A DNA stretch of 64,000 nucleotides from Aquimarina longa SW024. Lineage in GTDB: Bacteria > Bacteroidota > Bacteroidia > Flavobacteriales > Flavobacteriaceae. Made by a program: the position numbers and the translations under genes. Below, one piece after another: positions 18,491-27,196 of this stretch (position 1 is its first letter; each line of letters starts with the position of its first letter). Below the pieces are notes generated by a model that was not told the origin of the DNA, made no database searches, and saw only the letters and a program-made list of their open reading frames with translations. The stretch lies in NCBI RefSeq assembly GCF_001401755.1, contig NZ_KQ474107.1, forward strand, positions 2,598 to 66,597. Direction: 5' to 3'.

Positions 18491-18879
18491 ATAACATTAC
18501 GGTTCATTTAAGTGTCAAATCGTGAACTTATAAAATGAACAGATTTATTGAACTCTGTAGGCTTTATTCCCTGGTTTTAATCAATAGTTCAGTTTAATGA
18601 CTGAATTAGTAAACTAATTTAAAGGAGGACAATAGAATTTTTCAGAATTATATCAATTTTGCTAAGCAACATCAAAATACTCTGCTAATTCATTGATTTT
18701 CAAAAGTTCATTTTCAAAAGGGTTCGACATATGTCCTGCCGAGGTCACAAATTGAACAATTTTTACCGAAGCGAGACAATATTGTCTTGCTTTTTTGTTG
18801 ATTATCATTACTTTTATATTCAGGAAATAAAGGATATATATTCTTTATGCAACCGTTACTTGCAAGCTGAACCTAACGA
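18491..18879. other. intergenic stretch with a small unassigned frame
   Basis: No convincing gene. The minus strand has a 48-codon frame at 18662-18808 (MIINKKARQYCLASVKIVQF ... INELAEYFDVA) that I cannot assign. It could be a small protein or the tail of a lost gene. Near 18850 the bases gcaaccgttacttgcaagc precede the glycosyltransferase start and may be the left edge of the block of separate units that follows. Confidence 0.3.
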
Positions 18880-20367
18880 ATGAAAAAATATCTGCCAATA
18901 ATTCTGACCCTATCATTTATAAAACTTATCATTCAATGGTTTGGAAATAAAAACTATGGCTTTCATCGCGATGAACTACTACATTTATCCGTAAGTGAAC
19001 ATTTGGGTTGGGGTTTTATGGAATTTCCACCGTTTATCGGTGCAATTGGAAAACTATCATATTGGCTTTTTGGTTATTCAATTTTGGGAGTGAGACTTTT
19101 CCCAACTCTTGCAGGTGTTGCTATTCTCGTACTATGCTTTTTAATTGTAAAAGAACTTGGTGGGAAATCGAAAGCTATTCTGCTTAGTGGAATTTGCATA
19201 CTAGCGTTTCTCCCGTTTTATAGAAACCATACACTATTTCAACCAGTAGCGTTTGATCAGCTATTTTGGACACTCGGATTTTACTTTATAATCAAATTTA
19301 TAAACTCACAAAACAAGAAATTTCTAATCCTTTTGGGAATAACATTTGGCTTAGGATTAATGAACAAATACACCATGTTGGTTTGGGCATTTGGACTATT
19401 TATTGGCTTGTTTTTTTATCAAAAAGGGAATCTATTTAAAAACAAATGGCTGTATATATCAGCATTGATTTCTTTGCTGATTTTCTTACCTAATTTAATA
19501 TGGCAAATTCAAAATGATTTTCCACTTTTAAAACATTTGCAAGCATTAAATGATAATCAACTCAATGAAATTAACCCTTTAGAGTTTGGGCTTGAACAAT
19601 TAAATTTCCCATTTACGCTAATTATAAGCCTTTTTGGCCTTGTTGCACTGCTAACAGATAAAAAATTAAGAAAATACAGAGCTGTTGGAGTAACATCTAT
19701 AGTAATCTTTTTTACAATGTGGCTTCTCAATTCAAAAGCCTATTATATATTTGCAATTTATCCTGTTCTTTTTGCAAGCGGAGCGGTTAAGATAGAAAGC
19801 ATACTTTCTAAAAAGTCTATCTGGGTTTATGCAATTGCTTTTGTCACACTAGCAACTTCCATCTATTTTATTCCAGAAGCCACACCTATTCTACCAATTG
19901 AAAAATTTGTCAAGTATAAAAATCTTCAAGAAAAGAATGGACGAATTGAATTAACAGGAGATTATGCAGATATGTTTGGTTGGGAAGAGCAGGTAAAATT
20001 GGTAGATAGCGTTTATCAATCATTAAGCCCTAAAGAGAAAAAGAATTGCGTTTTGTGGGCAGAAAATTATGGAGAAGCAGGAGCACTTAAAATCTTGGGT
20101 AAGCAATATAATTTACCAAATCCGATAAGCAGACACGGCAGTTTTTGGACTTGGGGATATGGAAAAAAAGATGCCGATGTTTGGATTAGTTTGGGTAATG
20201 AAATACCATCTGTTGAATACGTTTTCGAAGAAGTTGAATTAGTTAAAATAATTAATCACAAATATGCAATAGGAGAAGAGAATGGAATTCCCCTTTATGT
20301 TTGCAGAAAACCAAAAGTTGATATCGAGAAATGGTGGAAAGATTATGAAGAACATATATTTGACTGA
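18880..20367 (+). CDS. GT39-family membrane glycosyltransferase
   Basis: A 495-residue membrane protein of the ArnT/PMT-like superfamily, which moves a sugar from a lipid carrier to a target outside the cytoplasm. The first extracytoplasmic loop has NYGFHRDELLHLSVSEHLG and FMEFPPFIGAIGKL; the acidic pair in HRDELL is the likely catalytic site. About 8-10 hydrophobic helices follow up to residue 330, then a soluble C-terminal domain (EEQVKLVDSVYQSL, GSFWTWGYGKKDADVW). The donor and acceptor are unknown. It stands alone between the R-M system and palindromic repeat A, which suggests a mobile single-gene unit. Confidence 0.82.
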   Translation: MKKYLPIILTLSFIKLIIQWFGNKNYGFHRDELLHLSVSEHLGWGFMEFPPFIGAIGKLSYWLFGYSILGVRLFPTLAGVAILVLCFLIVKELGGKSKAILLSGICILAFLPFYRNHTLFQPVAFDQLFWTLGFYFIIKFINSQNKKFLILLGITFGLGLMNKYTMLVWAFGLFIGLFFYQKGNLFKNKWLYISALISLLIFLPNLIWQIQNDFPLLKHLQALNDNQLNEINPLEFGLEQLNFPFTLIISLFGLVALLTDKKLRKYRAVGVTSIVIFFTMWLLNSKAYYIFAIYPVLFASGAVKIESILSKKSIWVYAIAFVTLATSIYFIPEATPILPIEKFVKYKNLQEKNGRIELTGDYADMFGWEEQVKLVDSVYQSLSPKEKKNCVLWAENYGEAGALKILGKQYNLPNPISRHGSFWTWGYGKKDADVWISLGNEIPSVEYVFEEVELVKIINHKYAIGEENGIPLYVCRKPKVDIEKWWKDYEEHIFD

Positions 20368-20379
20368 AAAAAGCCAGCA

Positions 20380-20508
20380 GGTAACAATGTGTATTAGTAA
20401 TAGCGGTTTAAGTGATAAAAAGAGAATATAATTCTAAAACAAAGGTTAGTCCAAAACCGAAAGGTTTATGAATAGAAACCAACTACTACTCATACACAAT
20501 ACGTTATC
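20380..20508. repeat. palindromic intergenic repeat, copy A
   Basis: The left arm ggtaacaatgtgtattagta (continuing tagcggtttaag) pairs imperfectly with the right arm aaaccaactactactcatac (continuing acaatacgttatc). The arms are about 33 nt and the centre about 60 nt. Copy B (22603-22748) shares the exact 23-mer ctactactcatacacaa then tacgtt and a similar left arm. It lies right after the glycosyltransferase stop. Confidence 0.7.
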
Positions 20509-20605
20509 TTCAATTGCTCAAAAAACATTCGAAATAAAACAAAAAATATCCCAAAAACATACGGAAATTGAGACATAACAAAATTGTCAGATTTAAATCG
20601 AACTT

Positions 20606-21568
20606 TTAATCTTCAAGTTTTAAAATAAATTCCTTAATTTTTTGACCAATCAAGTCTGGATTATCCTCTTGAATAAAGTGTGTTCCTGAACCTATGTTGA
20701 CAACTTCCATATTCGGAATATTTTCAATAATCCAGTTACGAACTTGTTCTGGCATAAACGCACCAGGCTCTGCATAAAAAAACAATTTTGGAATCCCTGA
20801 CTTCTGCAATTGCTCTCTATAATTTTTTACTATTGCAGATGTTAATTCTGGTTTTCCATCAAATGGTACTTGCGAAACAAACTTCCAAATAGGCTTTCTA
20901 CTTTCAACAGTTTGGAAAGGAACTTTGTAAGCCTTCAATTCATCTTCGGTTAATTCTCTAACCACCCAAGTCGGTAGAACTTCGTTTAAAAAAACATTGT
21001 CTTCGGCAATCATTTTGTAACCGTCCTTACCTCTCAATTTTTTAAAAAATTCTTGTGTACTCTCATCAAAATAAGTACCTATATCCTGTATTATTCCTTC
21101 CATAAAAACAATCGCTTTTACATTGTCTTGATGGTTTGCAAAGTAATTGAATCCGAGGCCTGAGCCCCAATCGTGCAATACAAGTGTTATATTTTTAAGT
21201 TCCATTTGCTCAATTAACTTTTCTACATAAGCATATTGTTCCATATAGGTATAATCAATTGCAGGTTTATCAGATTTCCCCATACCAATAAGATCTGGTA
21301 TGATAATGTGGTGTCCAGTTCCTTCTACATAAGGAGTAATGTTTCGCCATAAAAAACTGTTGGAAGGGTTTCCGTGTAGAAAGAGAATTGGGCTTCCTTC
21401 CCCTTTACCGTATTCAAGCACGTGCATCTTACTGCCATACACTTGGTAATAATTTGACGTTGTTTTACTTTTTTGTGCCATAACATTTGTGTTAAAGATT
21501 AATGTTAAAATAAATGCAGATAATAAAAAGGAGTTTTTATCACCTAAAATTTGAATTATGTATTTCAT
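20606..21568 (-). CDS. haloalkane dehalogenase-like alpha/beta hydrolase, exported
   Basis: A 320-residue hydrolase with an N-terminal signal peptide (cleavage near NVMAQ). The catalytic layout is that of haloalkane dehalogenases: oxyanion/halide motif FLHGNPSNSFLWRN (Asn67), nucleophile in VLHDWGSG (Asp133, followed by the halide-binding Trp134), and the catalytic His in GTHFIQEDNPD. The acidic partner is not assigned. Family enzymes split carbon-halogen bonds by hydrolysis. Export is unusual for characterised members, which are mostly cytoplasmic. It is divergent from a LysR regulator, which probably controls it. Confidence 0.8.
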   Translation of the reverse strand: MKYIIQILGDKNSFLLSAFILTLIFNTNVMAQKSKTTSNYYQVYGSKMHVLEYGKGEGSPILFLHGNPSNSFLWRNITPYVEGTGHHIIIPDLIGMGKSDKPAIDYTYMEQYAYVEKLIEQMELKNITLVLHDWGSGLGFNYFANHQDNVKAIVFMEGIIQDIGTYFDESTQEFFKKLRGKDGYKMIAEDNVFLNEVLPTWVVRELTEDELKAYKVPFQTVESRKPIWKFVSQVPFDGKPELTSAIVKNYREQLQKSGIPKLFFYAEPGAFMPEQVRNWIIENIPNMEVVNIGSGTHFIQEDNPDLIGQKIKEFILKLED

Positions 21569-21594
21569 AATTTCTTTTTTTTAATTCTATGGAG

Positions 21595-21640
21595 CAAAGG
21601 TATCTGTTTTGGTGATATAAAATAAATGAATTAATTTTAT
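21595..21640. promoter_or_regulatory. divergent promoter region with a LysR-type dyad
   Basis: On the minus strand TACCTTTG (21595-21602) fits the Bacteroidota -7 box TAnnTTTG for the dehalogenase gene. Beside it a perfect dyad, ataaaat (21617-21623) and attttat (21634-21640) around 10 bases, is a good LysR-type site. The LysR gene starts 24 bp further on. Confidence 0.5.
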
Positions 21641-21663
21641 CATTTTCATAAATTTATTGAATA

Positions 21664-22551
21664 ATGAATATCTCTTTAAAAAATTTAAAACTAGTCAATG
21701 TGATTGTAAAAGAAGGTTCTGTGACGAAAGCTTCAGAGAAATTATTCCTGTCGCAACCAGCATTAAGCCATCAACTAAAAAAGTTGGAAGAAGAAATAGG
21801 CTTAAAGATTTTTAACCGATTAAACAAAAAATTGATACTTACGGAAACAGGGCAAATACTATACAGGAATTCTGAAAAATTGCTAGCTTCCTTTAACCTG
21901 CTCAATGCCGAACTTGACGAATTAAAAAAAGGTAAAAAGAAGAAAATTCGTTTGACGACCGAATGTTATACCTGTTACCATTGGTTGCCAAAAGTTGTTC
22001 AAGAATTTAGAAAAGATAATCCTGAAATCAATGTTCAGATTAATATTGAGGCCACAAAAGAACCACTTCAATATCTTGCCGAAGGCAAGATTGATATGGC
22101 TATCGTAAGTAGCAAATCGAATACCCCATTGGTAAATTTTGAACCTTTAATAACTGATGAAATGGTCGTTATTCTTTCAAAAGAAAATGATTTGATAGAT
22201 TTTGAGAGACTTGAATTGTCCGACCTTAAAAAGCAAAACCTAATCCTTTATGATATTCCCGAAGAGAAAAATTACGTTTTGACCAATATTCTAAAGAATG
22301 ACATTAGTTTGGTAAACTCTATTCAAAAAATACAATTGACCGAGGCCATTATACAATTGGTTAGTGCCAATTTAGGGATTTCGGTTATGGCTAAATGGGC
22401 AATTACACCATTTTTAAAAAATAACGACCTAAAAATTATTCCTTTTAGGGCAAATCAAGGACAAAGAGATTGGTTTATCGCAAGTCTAGATAAAATAACG
22501 GAAATAGAAAATTCATTTATTGATAAAATCAAAAAGAACTTTAAACAATAG
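21664..22551 (+). CDS. LysR-family transcriptional regulator
   Basis: A 295-residue regulator. The N-terminal winged helix is typical (MNISLKNLKLVNVIVKEGSV, then TKASEKLFLSQPALSHQLKK and LEEEIGLKIFNR). The rest is the two-lobed effector domain, with KIDMAIVSSKS in the first lobe. It is transcribed away from the dehalogenase gene with 95 bp between them, the usual LysR/target layout. The inducer is unknown; a halogenated substrate or its product is a guess from context. Confidence 0.9.
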   Translation: MNISLKNLKLVNVIVKEGSVTKASEKLFLSQPALSHQLKKLEEEIGLKIFNRLNKKLILTETGQILYRNSEKLLASFNLLNAELDELKKGKKKKIRLTTECYTCYHWLPKVVQEFRKDNPEINVQINIEATKEPLQYLAEGKIDMAIVSSKSNTPLVNFEPLITDEMVVILSKENDLIDFERLELSDLKKQNLILYDIPEEKNYVLTNILKNDISLVNSIQKIQLTEAIIQLVSANLGISVMAKWAITPFLKNNDLKIIPFRANQGQRDWFIASLDKITEIENSFIDKIKKNFKQ

Positions 22552-22602
22552 AGTTATATTTAAATATTCTGGAAACGAAATATAACGTGCTTATTCGAAT
22601 GG

Positions 22603-22748
22603 GGTACAACAGAAGATAACAAAGTATATAAAAAATAGTGGTTTAAGTCGTTAAACGAATATGAATTTAATAAGTTGAGTGCTAATGTAAAACTGAAAAG
22701 TTAGTGTTTAAAACCCACTACTACTCATACACAATACGTTGTGTACCA
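22603..22748. repeat. palindromic intergenic repeat, copy B
   Basis: Homologous to copy A. The left arm gataacaaagtatataaaaa (continuing atagtggtttaag) pairs with the right arm aaacccactactactcatac (continuing acaatacgtt). Outside that, ggtacaac at 22603-22610 pairs with gttgtgtacc, ending at 22746. It separates the LysR gene from the AraC gene. Confidence 0.7.
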
Positions 22749-22782
22749 TTAGAGAACAGACTTCATAGATAAAAACAAAATT

Positions 22783-23625
22783 TTGAATCAAGACTATAAA
22801 TATTTTAAGTATAAAGATTTTACAATTATTGAAAAGATGAAGGTTAGTACATCTTTAAAATATGAAGCTATTTTTCAAAACAAAGGTTGTTTTATTTATT
22901 TTAAGAACGGTAATACCAAACTACTATCTAGTGAACATAATACAGAAATAAGAGGAAAGGAAGCTGTTTTATTAAAATGTGGAAGTAACTTTCTTGAAAT
23001 ACTTCAAAAAAATAATGATGAAGAATTAGAAACAATTATAATTCATCTCTTTCCAGAATTGCTTAAGGAAATTTATAAAAATGAACTACCAACCGCAATT
23101 GTAAAACGCACCAATAGTGAGCAAAGCTTAAAAATTTCTTCGAATGATTTAATAACAAAATTTATTGATTCTTTAGAGTTTTATTTTGATAATCCAACTT
23201 TAGTAAATAATGACTTGCTAGAATTAAAAGTTAAGGAACTATTATTACTACTTATTCAAACTAATTATATAGGTTCGGTACAAGAATTAATCACAGATTT
23301 ATATAGTACCAAAACGATAAAACTGAATGAAGTTGTCGCTTTACATACATTTTCTAATCTTTCAGTTAATGAATTGGCTAAGCTTTGTAATATGAGTCCT
23401 TCATCTTTTAAAAGGGCTTTTAGAACCTTTTTCAATGATAGCCCAAACAATTATATTAATACTAAAAAGATCAATAAAGCTATAGAGTTATTGCAAGTAA
23501 GTAAAATGAATATTAGTGACATTGCTTACGAAACTGGCTTTAATGACCCATTATATTTTACAAGATTATTTAAAAAACGTATTGGCCTTTCTCCATCCGA
23601 ATTCCGATTACAACATACTAGTTGA
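22783..23625 (+). CDS. AraC-family transcriptional regulator
   Basis: A 280-residue protein read from TTG at 22783 (MNQDYKYFKYKDF); an ATG 18 codons in is an alternative start. The N-terminal 170 residues are a variable sensing domain. The C-terminus carries the two AraC helix-turn-helix units: LSVNELAKLCNMSPSSFKRAF and MNISDIAYETGFNDPLYFTR with LFKKRIGLSPSEFR. It lies just after repeat B and upstream of a small exported NTF2-like protein, which may be its target. Confidence 0.87.
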   Translation: MNQDYKYFKYKDFTIIEKMKVSTSLKYEAIFQNKGCFIYFKNGNTKLLSSEHNTEIRGKEAVLLKCGSNFLEILQKNNDEELETIIIHLFPELLKEIYKNELPTAIVKRTNSEQSLKISSNDLITKFIDSLEFYFDNPTLVNNDLLELKVKELLLLLIQTNYIGSVQELITDLYSTKTIKLNEVVALHTFSNLSVNELAKLCNMSPSSFKRAFRTFFNDSPNNYINTKKINKAIELLQVSKMNISDIAYETGFNDPLYFTRLFKKRIGLSPSEFRLQHTS

Positions 23626-23715
23626 CCCTTTTGTCCATGTTATTGGTCGTTTTCTGCATTTAAGTACTATAGCTCAAACTTACTTTTGTTCTGTATTATT
23701 TTAATAGTCAGGATA

Positions 23716-24207
23716 ATGAAAAAAGTATTAAGCCTTTTAGCAATGAGTATAATCGTATTTAGTATTAATGCTCAAAACGTACAATCACAAATTAATAAAG
23801 ATTTAAAAACAGAAAAAATGGACAAACAAAATAAAGAATTACAGAGTTTTAATGAGTATAAAGATGTTGAAAAAGCCTTAGAACCGTACATTAAAAGTGC
23901 TAAGTCTGGAGATGGGAAATTAAGTCGGTCTGGATTTTATGACCACGCACATATTATCGGTTCCGTAGAAGGTCAAGTTTATAATATGACTGCTGACGAA
24001 TTTGGTGTTGCGGTTAGTGAAGGTGGACCTTCAAAAAATGTCCAATCTCATATTGCCTGGATTGATATTTCTGGACCAGCGGCAGCTGCAAAAGTTGAGT
24101 TTTATGATTGGAATGGATCCCGATTTACTGATTTCTTTGTCTTATTTAAAAAAGATGGAGAATGGAAAATAAGCGGTAAGGTTTACGATTCTCATAATAA
24201 AAATTAA
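23716..24207 (+). CDS. exported NTF2-like / lumazine-binding-like protein
   Basis: A 163-residue protein from the ATG at 23716 (MKKVLSLLAMSIIVFSINAQ), a clear signal peptide. The mature part begins with a helix (EYKDVEKALEPYIKSAKSGD) and continues with FYDHAHIIGSVEGQVYNM and a sheet (SHIAWIDISGPAAAAKVEFY; FFVLFKKDGEWKISGKVY). This matches the SnoaL/NTF2-like cone, in the lumazine-binding-like branch common in Bacteroidota. Such proteins bind small molecules; no catalytic residues can be assigned. Confidence 0.75.
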   Translation: MKKVLSLLAMSIIVFSINAQNVQSQINKDLKTEKMDKQNKELQSFNEYKDVEKALEPYIKSAKSGDGKLSRSGFYDHAHIIGSVEGQVYNMTADEFGVAVSEGGPSKNVQSHIAWIDISGPAAAAKVEFYDWNGSRFTDFFVLFKKDGEWKISGKVYDSHNKN

Positions 24208-24228
24208 ACTTTAAAGAGTCAGGCTCAT

Positions 24229-24288
24229 TTAAACTATTACCATTTAAGTGATAAAATAACGGTACACAACAACGGTAATCGTTGCACA
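24229..24288. repeat. possible degenerate third copy of the palindromic repeat
   Basis: The bases taaactattaccatttaagt and ggtacacaacaacggtaatc with gttgcac recall parts of repeats A and B (the tttaagt run and the ggtac.caac end) and include the small dyad aacggtaatcgtt. It marks the end of the AraC/NTF2 unit. Weak on its own. Confidence 0.3.
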
Positions 24289-24320
24289 AGCCTATAATTT
24301 TGAATATAACGACTTCAGAT

Positions 24321-24350
24321 AAGCCTCTTTAAAGAGGCTTTATTTCTTTT
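24321..24350 (+). terminator. terminator-like hairpin
   Basis: A perfect 20-nt palindrome, aagcctctttaaagaggctt (24321-24340), followed by a T-rich run. It could end transcription of the AraC/NTF2 unit. Confidence 0.55.
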
Positions 24351-24541
24351 TCTCGGTATTAGAATGAGATTTTCATGTTCTTTATTTTACGGTTTAATAG
24401 GCTCGAAAAGGCAAGTAGTATCGATTCAAGAAAAACAGATGTAGCTGCCCCATTTTTTATTTTTTTATGGATGAATTTTAAGTGCTTTTTCAGGTTATAG
24501 GCACTAGCAATGCCATTGGAAACTTAAAAAATACTCATCTT

Positions 24542-24763
24542 TCTGATTTCTTCAGAAGAGTCGACTACAGAAAAGGAAGGCATTCAGCCATTAGTGCAAC
24601 TGCTAGAAAAATAGCAGTCATTATTTAGAATATGATTACTAAGAAAATCCAATATAAACCTCCAACCCAATATCTATTCCTTGATCAAAAAAGAAAACTT
24701 GGAATGATGAAAAGAATTAAAAAACAAATCGATAAATTTGACTTAAAACCAGAAGATTTATGA
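24542..24763 (+). pseudogene. IS110-family transposase remnant
   Basis: The frame reads SDFFRRVDYRKGRHSAISA, then TARKIAVII, a TAG stop, then NMITKKIQYKPPTQYLFLDQ and on to KFDLKPEDL and TGA. The (F)FRR.. RKG....AI..TARK.AVIIYNM pattern is the C-terminal (serine-recombinase-like) end of IS110/IS1111 transposases. Only 74 codons remain with an internal stop, and no N-terminal DEDD half is present. Confidence 0.75.
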
Positions 24764-24888
24764 TTTAAAATGACCTAAACATCAAACTGAAAAAGTGACG
24801 TTAGTCAGAATTAAAAACTGTATGAAATTAAACTTAGGATTGAAAAATGTATAGTAGGGCGATTTAGAAATACTACTTAGATATTAAT

Positions 24889-25128
24889 ATGTTCAATCTT
24901 CCATTTTCCTTATTTTTTGGATATACATCCGGTATTTTTTGGAGTTTAATTATATTTTCATCTTTTGGGATTTTAATAGGTTATATTGGGTTTCAAGTTT
25001 TTAAAAAGAATGAATATTTTGGATATCACAATCTAGGTTTCACCAAAATAAACTTGGTAAAAAAAGTATGGCTAATAAATACTTCCATATCTTTCTTAGT
25101 TCTTTTAATTTTTATGATTTTCAAGTAA
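24889..25128 (+). CDS. small membrane protein next to an ABC ATPase
   Basis: A 79-residue protein with two or three hydrophobic helices (IFWSLIIFSSFGILIGYIGF; VWLINTSISFLVLLIFMIF) joined by a polar loop (KKNEYFGYHNLGFTKINLVK). Its stop is followed at once by the ATG of the ABC ATPase, so the two are co-transcribed. It is too small for a complete permease and may be an accessory or shortened partner. No family recognised. Confidence 0.6.
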   Translation: MFNLPFSLFFGYTSGIFWSLIIFSSFGILIGYIGFQVFKKNEYFGYHNLGFTKINLVKKVWLINTSISFLVLLIFMIFK

Positions 25129-25797
25129 ATGAATTTGTTAGAGGTAACTAATCTTAATAAGTCTTACAGTAAAAAAGTAATTTTAAAAGACATTTCTCTT
25201 AAATGTGAGATTGGGGAAATAATCGGGATTTTCGGGCGCAATGGAACTGGAAAATCAACATTATTAAAATTAATCTTTGGAACTGTAAAAGCCGATTCAA
25301 TTCAAATAAAAATTAATTCAAAAATAATTGCCTCAAAAGAAATTATTCCGTCTAAACAAATAGCTTATCTACCTCAAGACACGTTTTTGCCAAAAGAAAA
25401 AACTGTAAGAGAAATTATATCTATGTTTTTCCCAAATGGAGATGATCAGGATAGAATTTTTTATGCCTCAAAAATCTCAAGTTTTGAAAAAATAAAAGCT
25501 GGAAAATTATCTCTAGGACAATTACGATATTTTGAATTACTAATTATTGGAAATCTAGACCATCCTTTTATGATGTTAGATGAGCCTTTTTCGATGATTG
25601 AACCACTATACAAAGACGTTATCAAAAAACTATTGCTCAATCTTAAAGAAACAAAGGGAATCATTTTAACAGATCATTATTACAATGATGTTTTGGAAAT
25701 AACAAATCGAAATTTTGTAATCAAAGATGCTGAAAAAATTGAAATAATGTCCAAAGATGATTTAGTCTTGTATGAATACTTAAACTCGAAAGAGTAA
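25129..25797 (+). CDS. ABC transporter ATP-binding protein
   Basis: A 222-residue ATPase with all the usual motifs: Walker A GRNGTGKST, signature LSLGQLR (variant of LSGGQ), Walker B FMMLDEP, H-loop TDHYYN. It is a short, stand-alone ATPase. Apart from the 79-residue protein upstream there is no permease, since a group II intron tail abuts the 3' end. Either the permease was lost, or the ATPase serves another transporter or a bacteriocin-type export or immunity role. Substrate unknown. Confidence 0.85.
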   Translation: MNLLEVTNLNKSYSKKVILKDISLKCEIGEIIGIFGRNGTGKSTLLKLIFGTVKADSIQIKINSKIIASKEIIPSKQIAYLPQDTFLPKEKTVREIISMFFPNGDDQDRIFYASKISSFEKIKAGKLSLGQLRYFELLIIGNLDHPFMMLDEPFSMIEPLYKDVIKKLLLNLKETKGIILTDHYYNDVLEITNRNFVIKDAEKIEIMSKDDLVLYEYLNSKE

Positions 25798-25805
25798 AAA
25801 ACTTT

Positions 25806-26146
25806 GCCTAATCGAGTAGACGGCTCTCCCCATGATTGAGGAGAGTGCACCTCTCACACCACCATACGTACGGGTCTTGTATACGGCGGTTCACTAAATC
25901 GAAGTTTGCTTTTTATTTTAAGTAGTCAATCATAGTAACGTATCCTTTTCTTCTAAGTCTGGATATGGTAATGGTAGTACCCAATACAGGACTTTGAGCT
26001 ATTGCCCAACCACCCATCCTAGTTCGACTCCAAACATAGACTTGTCCATATTTAATCCCTAATCGAATCAGATTCTTGCGTTTCCTCTCTGGCTTTTTCC
26101 AATCATGCCAGATGCAATACCGTAGCCATTCATCTAACTTTTGAGC
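25806..26146 (-). mobile_element. group II intron remnant, 3' end
   Basis: The minus strand carries the last part of a group II intron: the end of its maturase, then a domain V-like stem (gaaccgccgtatacaagacc ... gtatggtggtgtgagagg) and a domain VI-like hairpin with a tail ending near gagccgtctactcgattagg. The 5' ribozyme domains and most of the maturase are absent, so it is a dead fragment next to the ABC gene. Confidence 0.8.
25913..26146 (-). pseudogene. ltrA: group II intron reverse transcriptase/maturase, C-terminal fragment
   Basis: The 77-codon frame reads AQKLDEWLRYCIWHDWKKPE, RKRKNLIRLGIKYGQVYVWS, RTRMGGWAIAQSPVLGTTIT, then ISRLRRKGYVTMIDYLK. This is the maturase (domain X) tail of LtrA-type proteins. 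A stop precedes it in frame and no reverse transcriptase core is present. The 26150-26409 stretch beyond it holds only a ~47-codon unassigned frame. Confidence 0.85.
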
Positions 26147-26409
26147 TTAGTGTAGCTATTGGTTAATCGATAATTGTTTAACCATCCTCTGCATAATTTT
26201 TTAACACTTCTTCACTAAATAGTTTTAAACCAATGAGAAAAGAAATTACGGAAATTTCTTCTGAAAAAATTTCTTTAGATTTTACATTTTTAATGATTCT
26301 AAAAAATATCATCATAATTTTCAAATATCATTTCTAAATTTTTGCTTTTGGTATCATTTCCTTTATTTAAGGAATTAAGTGTTAATGTATATTTCGTAAT
26401 CTATTTGAT

Positions 26410-27171
26410 TTATAAATTAGAACCTCCGGATATTTCAATACGCTGAGCATTTATCCATTTAGCATCATCTGTACATAAGAATGCTACGACACCTCCAATA
26501 TCATCAGGTAAGCCAACACGTCCTAATGCCGTTTGTGAAGCTAGGTATTGATTCATTTTTACATTATCCCTAACTATACCTTCCAGAATATCAGTTTCTA
26601 TAGCTCCAGGAGCAACGATATTTACTCTTATTCTTCTTTCTCCTAGTTCTTTGGCTTGATATTTAGTTAAAATCTCCATTGCGCCTTTCATAGCTCCGTA
26701 AATTGCAAAGCCTGGAGTTGTAAAACGAGTTAAGCCAGAAGAAATATTTATGATTCCACCGTGATCATTGAGAATATTGAGTACTTTCTTAGTAAGAAAA
26801 AAAGGGCCTTTAAAATGAACTTGCATCATATCATTAAACTGTTGCTCATCTGCCTCGATATAGTTTGCATAATGAATGAATCCTGCGTTATTAATTAAAA
26901 AATCAATTTTATCTGTATTAAAATTTGATTTTAAGGTAGAAGTAAGTAACTCAATAAATGAATCGTAACTAGAAGTTTCCATGACATCTAATTGATAAGC
27001 TGAAGCTTTTTGCCCTAAACCTTTTATTTCAGATACAACATTATCTGCTTCTGTTTTATTGGTGTTGTATGTAAGTACAACGTCAAGTTTTTTTTTCGCA
27101 AGACTTATAGCCATATCTTTTCCTAAGCCACGACTACCACCAGTGACTAATGCTATTTTACTTTGTGCCAT
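26410..27171 (-). CDS. SDR-family oxidoreductase
   Basis: A 253-residue classical short-chain dehydrogenase/reductase. NAD(P)-binding TGGSRGLGKD at the front, NNAG near residue 93, active-site Ser in NISSGLTR and the YxxxK pair in YGAMKGAMEIL, ending with SGGSNL. A basic residue after the glycine motif hints at NADP(H). The substrate cannot be told. It lies downstream of an AraC gene on the same strand, with a tandem-repeat operator in between, so it is probably that regulator's target. Confidence 0.9.
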   Translation of the reverse strand: MAQSKIALVTGGSRGLGKDMAISLAKKKLDVVLTYNTNKTEADNVVSEIKGLGQKASAYQLDVMETSSYDSFIELLTSTLKSNFNTDKIDFLINNAGFIHYANYIEADEQQFNDMMQVHFKGPFFLTKKVLNILNDHGGIINISSGLTRFTTPGFAIYGAMKGAMEILTKYQAKELGERRIRVNIVAPGAIETDILEGIVRDNVKMNQYLASQTALGRVGLPDDIGGVVAFLCTDDAKWINAQRIEISGGSNL

Positions 27172-27196
27172 TATAATTAATTTTAAATTTATAATG

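Noticed and set aside
20380..22748. True integron attC sites
   Set aside because: The arms lack the RYYYAAC / GTTRRRY core pair and no integrase gene is visible, so I report them only as palindromic repeats of unknown type.
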